Assembly (NCBI GenBank): GCA_040437565.1
Contig: JBDOQK010000026.1
Coordinates: 310,001 to 374,000 of the forward strand
Reading direction: 5' to 3'
Length of the DNA stretch: 64,000 bases
DNA from: Albugo candida
Lineage: Eukaryota; Oomycota; Peronosporomycetes; Albuginales
The notes under the pieces were generated by a model. It did no database searches. It had not been told where the DNA came from and saw nothing but the letters and a program-made list of their open reading frames with translations. Numbering within the stretch: position 1 is the first letter of the stretch; every line of letters starts with the position of its first letter. A program made the translations under genes and the position numbers. Below are positions 59,249 through 64,000 of this stretch, piece after piece.

Positions 59249-60681
59249 ATGAAGGTCTACTCCACCATCTATCTTAGCAGCATCGTGCTGTTTTCAAAGT
59301 ACCAAAAGGATGCAAAGGCAGAGCTTTTACGCCGTGCTAGGCTTGCGTTGAATCAAGATGGAGCTCGAAATTTGAATGGGTTCATTCCACACCCTATTGT
59401 GGGACCCAACGGACATCACTGGGACGAAGAAGATGAATTGGACGAAATCAATGACGAAGTCGACGACGACGATGATGAGGAAAATTGGACCTCTTACATC
59501 CCTGGCCACGGTATAAGTGGACATCATGACCATGGAATCGATACTGATGATGATGACGAGGATGGACATGGCGTTTCTCACCACTGGAACCATCGAGACC
59601 ATCATAATGATGACGAAATCGATGACACTGACGACGAGGATGAGGGAGGTCACCGAGTGTCAGTCGGTGTGAGTGGAGATCGTGAGAAGCATTCGGGTCA
59701 CAATGTTAAGAAAGAGGCCGATTGCGACAAGAAAGAGAAACATGGTCACATCAAGATGGGCAAGAAAGAACAGCAGCATGTAAAGCCAGAAAAAATACCA
59801 GCAGCGACACATGAGCCAATTCAACAGTCGCAAAAGGATAAAAAACAGGTTCAGAAACAACACGTGCAAGAAAAACCCGTCGTGCAACATCTTCCAAAGG
59901 AACAAACTCAGACGGTCCCTGTGCTACCTCCAAAGAAACGGGACGAGAAGGATTGTGATAAGGATAAAGGAACAATGGTGAAACCCCCTCAGAAACAGGA
60001 AGCTGTGCAAAAAGCTCCTGAAACCTCCCATCAACAAGTAGTTGAGCAAAAGGCTCCAGAACCTGTCCACCAACAAGAGGACAAAGGCAAACAATGGGAA
60101 GCACCCAAGCAAGAAGTGGTGCAAAAGGCTCCAGAACCTGTCCACCAACAAGAGGACAAAGGCAAACAATGGGAAGCACCTAAGCAAGAAGTGGTGCAAA
60201 AGGCTCCANNNNNNNNNNNNNNNNNNNNNNNNNNNNNNNNNNNNNNNNNNNNNNNNNNNNNNNNNNNNNNNNNNNNNNNNNNNNNNNNNNNNNNNNNNNN
60301 NNNNNNNNAGTGGTGCAAAAGGCTCCAGAACCTGTCCACCAACAAGAGGACAAAGGCAAACAATGGGAAGCACCTAAGCAAGAAGTGGTGCAAAAGGCTC
60401 CAGAACCTGTTCACCAACAAGAGGACAAAGGCAAACAATGGGAAGCACCCAAACAAGAAGTGGTGCAAAAGGCTCCTGAACCTGTCCACCAACAAGAGGA
60501 CAAAGGCAAACAATGGGAAGCACCCAAACAAGAAGTGGTGCAACAAGTTCAGAAAGCTCCTGAAGTTTCTCATCAACAACATTACAACGTTGAGCAATCG
60601 GAAGAACTCAAGGAAGAATCACAAAACGGCAACAAACCAAGTCAATGGAATGCCTTCCAGCAAACCGACCAACAATTTTAA
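59249..60681 (+). CDS. secreted His/Asp- then Lys/Gln-rich protein with 25-aa repeats
   Basis: It starts at the Met at 59249 with a signal peptide (MKVYSTIYLSSIVLF); an earlier in-frame Met at 59234 is also possible. An Arg-rich patch, a long Asp/Glu/His tract and a Lys/Gln-rich region lead to tandem 25-residue repeats (75 bp) of the type KAPEPVHQQEDKGKQWEAPK. Units begin at 60050, 60125, 60200, then after the gap at 60319, 60394 and 60469. The gap (60209-60308) lies inside the array and its 100-N size puts the two sides out of frame. After it the true frame ends with a stop at 60681. No cysteines or fold. Related in signal peptide and style to the protein at 29212. Confidence 0.7.
60050..60550 (+). 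repeat. 75-bp coding tandem repeat with gap
   Basis: At least six units of 75 bp are visible, nearly identical in sequence. The assembly could not cross the array (100 N at 60209-60308), so the copy number is unknown. Confidence 0.9.
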
Positions 60682-60946
60682 TTTTATATGATTACTTACT
60701 GGCACAGGGCCAGAGAGCAGTACATACGCAATCCGTGCTATCAGCACGAGTAAATGTTTTTTGTTTCATTTCTTCTACTCAGTGTAGTTTCTTCGTACTT
60801 TGTGAATATCATCTCAGAATTTTGTGTTCTTTACTCGTTTGATTGTTGAATTGTATCGTTGCTTCTCCAAACCATATCTGTCTACTAATAAACCTTTGAG
60901 ATATCTTGACGAACCTTTGGTACAAATCAATCAAAATGATCACTAG

Positions 60947-62934
60947 TTAGCGATGGTGGCTCTGCATCGGTGTTTTGCCTCGACGTGCGCGATTCACAAT
61001 CAAACCGACCAGTTTCTTTCGTGTTTCCCGACTAATGATGGTGTCTTTCCCACCACCATTGTGCAATATCTCCTCATTCTCTTGCTGAGTCTCTGGATTG
61101 TCAACTGCATTCTTATGCTCCGCACCGTTTTGTGCTATACCACCATTCATCATCGTATATCGTCTGACCAATTGAACAGATTTTGGTCGAACACGGATAT
61201 TGGAAGCTGAAGTATTTGTACTCGACATTCGAAGAATGAAATGCTCTTCCGATTCGGATGGCTCAGGACCTCGAGTCGCTGGATTTACTTTCTCATTACT
61301 AATATCCGTATTGCCATTATGCGAGTGATTTCCTCCGCCAACGTCTGTCCGATGTAACTCTCGTTCAGCGCGCTCTCTGTTGATAACATCAAGAACTTCA
61401 CCCAGCTTGTTCTCGACAGTATGCAACAAATCAATAGCGGAAGAATCAGCGGCTCGGTTAAGAGTCATCAGAACTTCATCATCTTTTGATCCTTGCACTG
61501 TAGAAAGACGGTGTAAGCATTTGAGCAAACAAGCTCGAAATGCATCGATCATGACATTCGCGCGATTACACTTTTCCGTAAGTACCGTGGCATCTTTCTC
61601 GATCTCTTTGAGCTTGTCGCCTGTTGAATCCATATCTTGATAGACGGTACGTGTGTTCACAGCGGTGTTCCGATGATCGTTGAGTGAGTCTTTCAAGAAG
61701 TTGTGTTTATCCCGTAATTTACGCATTTTCACGTCGGCAGTAGCGTGTTCTTCCATCAAAGCTTTTAACGTTTCTTCCCGATTGTTATATTTCTCGATGA
61801 TTTTATTCAAATCTGCAGTGCCTGCTGCTTCGAGTATGTTTTTGTACTCTGCCTCAGAAAAAGTAAGTCGAGATTGTACTTCTGCAAGCTCTTTTTGTAG
61901 TTGAGAAAAATACTGCATCTGAGCTTGCGATTCATTCCGAAGTCGACGAGATTCTTTCTGCCTACTTTCTCCCATGGTTTGTTGCGAATACTTTGCTCGT
62001 GTGCATTGCCGCTGTTCCACAAGATCATGCATAAGTTGTGTCTGGTTGACAGCGTGATTAACGTCGTCTGATGCTCGATAATTTTCGTGTCGAGCCTGTT
62101 TAAATTCATTGACCATCTTTTGATAAAGTAATTTCGCAGCAGTCTCTTCTTGTCGAGCCGCTATCAAAGAAGCCATTGTATTTGCAACTTCATTTTCAAG
62201 ATCCACCAAAGTCTTCTCCTTCTCAAGTGTCGCTTTTCTCGCTTCCAGTGCTTCGTCAGTGAGCCGCTGAATCATATGATTATAAACCCCTCGATCAGAT
62301 GTTTCTTCCTCAAGCTTTGACTCGTACAACTACGAAGGGATCATGAAGGGATGAAAGAGATGTGTAATTTTGTATTTACCGCCGATTTATTTTCGATGTT
62401 ACTTATGCGAGCTTGTGTTTGCAGACTATCGTCCACTCTTGCGCCCATTGTCGAACTCATTATTTGTATCTCATTTTCTAGCCGTCGGATTTCTTTTTCT
62501 TTTTTCGCATTCGTGCTATATAGTGCATCGAACTCCTGCACCGGGCGAGAATTCAATATTCCGAAACCTAAGTACAATGCATATCTCCGTACCCGTCGAA
62601 GCGAAGAAACCTCGTTCACTTCCTTGTCTACGAATTGGGTCTCTTCCCCCACCAAATAGCCCATTGAAGTCAGGAACGAAGATACTCCTGAAGCATTCAA
62701 TTTACTGCATAGTGTGAGAATGGAAATAGACATATAAAAAAGTAAAACCTCGTACGTATTGTAACTCGGCCGAGGTGACGCGTAAATAGAGCTAGAGTTC
62801 CCCGTGTTGGGTCCCGTTTGAGAGTCCGTGAGCCAGCGTTGTCTTCCACCGTATGTACCCCGTATTCTCTCCGTTTGTGAGCCGTCCAGAGCTGTATCTG
62901 AGTTTGGTGTGCCTTCCTCGCTAATCTTTTCCAT
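60947..62934 (-). CDS. long coiled-coil protein, possibly axonemal
   Basis: Exons are 62756-62934, 62593-62704, 62380-62535 and 60947-62329 (609 aa). The first two introns (51 and 57 nt) are in frame without stops, so they could be read through by mistake. Splicing gives a clean heptad run. The N-terminal 45 residues are polar. Then coiled coil continues to about residue 440, with segments like NAKKEKEIRRLENEIQIM and ADLNKIIEKYNNREETLKAL. The tail is Asn/Gly/Glu-rich and basic. Length and pattern resemble outer-dynein-arm docking and other flagellar coiled-coil proteins (CCDC type), which would suit a zoospore-forming organism, but no diagnostic signature was seen. Start could also be 62958. 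Confidence 0.6.
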
Positions 62935-62958
62935 GTTGATAGACTGATGAGTAAACAA

Positions 62959-63649
62959 CTAGGGATTTATATCTAATTTTGAATGCCGTATTGATGAAAC
63001 CTCTTGCGTGACTGCACATCATAAAATGCAAGCTGCGACTCTACCGGCTTGAAGCCTACTCCTTTTACCGTTGCTGTAGCTTCTAAAGTGGTACATTATT
63101 TCATACTATTGAATGGAGTGACCGACATTTCATGGTGGAAGCATATTATTACAGAGTTATTGAGGCATGTGAGACGAGCACCATAAGTACAAGTTTTTGG
63201 TGGATAGGACTGTATTTAATTGCTCGAGCTTGGTGCATCGACTTGATAGCCTCATGCGGAGTGTTTTCAAAAGTAGGAGATAAAATGAAACCTGATGCGT
63301 TTTTCGCATAGTTGTGAATTATCTCTTACTTTGAGCGCATTCATGACATCTTAACAAAATTAGCTTACCTGAGAAGAAACATGTACGGCGTGACTTGCGT
63401 CCAGTACTATGCCACCCCACCAACCTGACAGAATGACAGAATACCACCCTAGTATGCCATTTCGAGGCATCAAAAACATATCATATTTATATCTGAAAAT
63501 AGTAGAAGAAATTTTTTGTGTCGTTCCTTTCCGAGCTTACGTTTTCACGTATAGTCTTTCCCCACAAAGTGATGCAAAGTTGCTTCCTTGGTTATAAGAT
63601 AAACCTCTCCGTAACCCGCGCCATTGAATGATGCTATTTACATCGTCGC
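62959..63649. other. intergenic, nothing recognised
   Basis: Frames are short; none looks protein-like. Confidence 0.4.
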
Positions 63650-63982
63650 TCACAATAATCCCAAATCCATATTTTCCGCCGTGTTTTTGTGATTGGATCG
63701 CGCTTCAATGGTCAGCCCAGGGACCAACACTGGAGCAATGTAGTGATTGTCATGTGTAGTACTATCATACTCGTCAATAGGTAGCTTATCAGTAAGTATT
63801 GGCAATGAGAGGATCCGTGCCGAAGCCCGCTTTGTCACCCAAAGCAGCCAAAGTTGATCAAGGCAAAATTTTGGATCCGATCGTTGTGCACAGTCATGGT
63901 TGGTAGTTTGCGCTGCACACATCAGACATTTCTGAGCAATATATACCGAGTGTTCACATCCTCGTACTTGTTCATGTATCAA
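63650..63982 (-). CDS. possible 3' end of a gene running off the window
   Basis: This is an open minus-strand frame of 110 codons with protein-like composition (CLMCAAQT, LDQLWLLWVTKRASARI, DNHYIAPVLVPGLTIEARS) and a stop at 63650. No family was recognised. The frame may include an intron and probably continues beyond 64000. Weak support. Confidence 0.3.
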   Translation of the reverse strand: MIHEQVRGCEHSVYIAQKCLMCAAQTTNHDCAQRSDPKFCLDQLWLLWVTKRASARILSLPILTDKLPIDEYDSTTHDNHYIAPVLVPGLTIEARSNHKNTAENMDLGLL

Positions 63983-64000
63983 AAACTGGATTTGTTGCTT

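Noticed and set aside
60050-60550. CRISPR-like array
   Set aside because: The 75-bp units are contiguous coding repeats without spacers, in a eukaryotic gene.
59327-60600. Long minus-strand frames opposite the repetitive secreted gene
   Set aside because: They are antisense shadows of low-complexity repeats without splice sites or signal sequences.

Overview
The window is eukaryotic nuclear DNA from a compact, gene-dense protist genome. Almost every multi-exon gene has introns of 45-65 nt with GT(A/G)..AG ends. Convergent stop codons lie 39 to about 90 nt apart, and base composition looks moderately AT-rich. Several features point to an oomycete (stramenopile): secreted CAP/PR1-like proteins, a degenerate oomycete-style bZIP protein, and secreted Lys/Gln/Pro-rich proteins. 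Gene style and the small genome feel suggest a white-rust (Albugo-like) genome, but that is inference and not proven by the sequence.

Layout. 1-10 kb: a two-domain CAP protein, an Arb2-FYVE-AGC kinase (+), and two further CAP genes (-). 10-15.7 kb: a small coiled-coil gene, a non-coding duplicated block, a mitochondrial CBS-pair protein, SEM1/DSS1 and OPA3. 15.7-20.8 kb: a DDX60/Ski2-like helicase (-). 21.5-28.7 kb: a PX-domain protein, a bZIP-like protein and a VPS9-domain Rab5 exchange factor. 29-38 kb: a secreted Lys/Pro/Gln-rich protein, an anoctamin and the nucleoporin Nup62/Nsp1. 38-48 kb: AMPK gamma (SNF4), a small zinc-binding protein, a NEPRO-like protein, an E2-fold protein without the catalytic cysteine, an unrecognised 108-aa protein and a membrane alpha/beta hydrolase. 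48.8-64 kb: 2,4-dienoyl-CoA reductase, exocyst Sec6, TMF golgin, TRM112, enoyl-CoA hydratase, a second repetitive secreted protein and a long coiled-coil protein. A possible partial gene runs off the right end.

Most genes are ordinary housekeeping functions in trafficking (VPS9, Sec6, TMF, PX), fatty-acid oxidation (FadH-type reductase, ECHS1), energy sensing (AMPK gamma), proteasome/export (SEM1), nuclear pore and translation (TRM112). The accessory flavour comes from the secreted proteins: three CAP genes and two repetitive proteins whose pre-sequences both begin MKVYS.

Assembly. There are nine runs of exactly 100 N. At four of them (12471, 17829, 36056, 43774) the sequence left of the gap is repeated directly to its right for 0.8-1.6 kb, apparently without change. 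These look like unmerged contig overlaps, so the helicase, Nup62, E2 and a non-coding block appear partly twice. I spliced genes by hand from reading frame, splice signals and family conservation. Exon coordinates are in the evidence.
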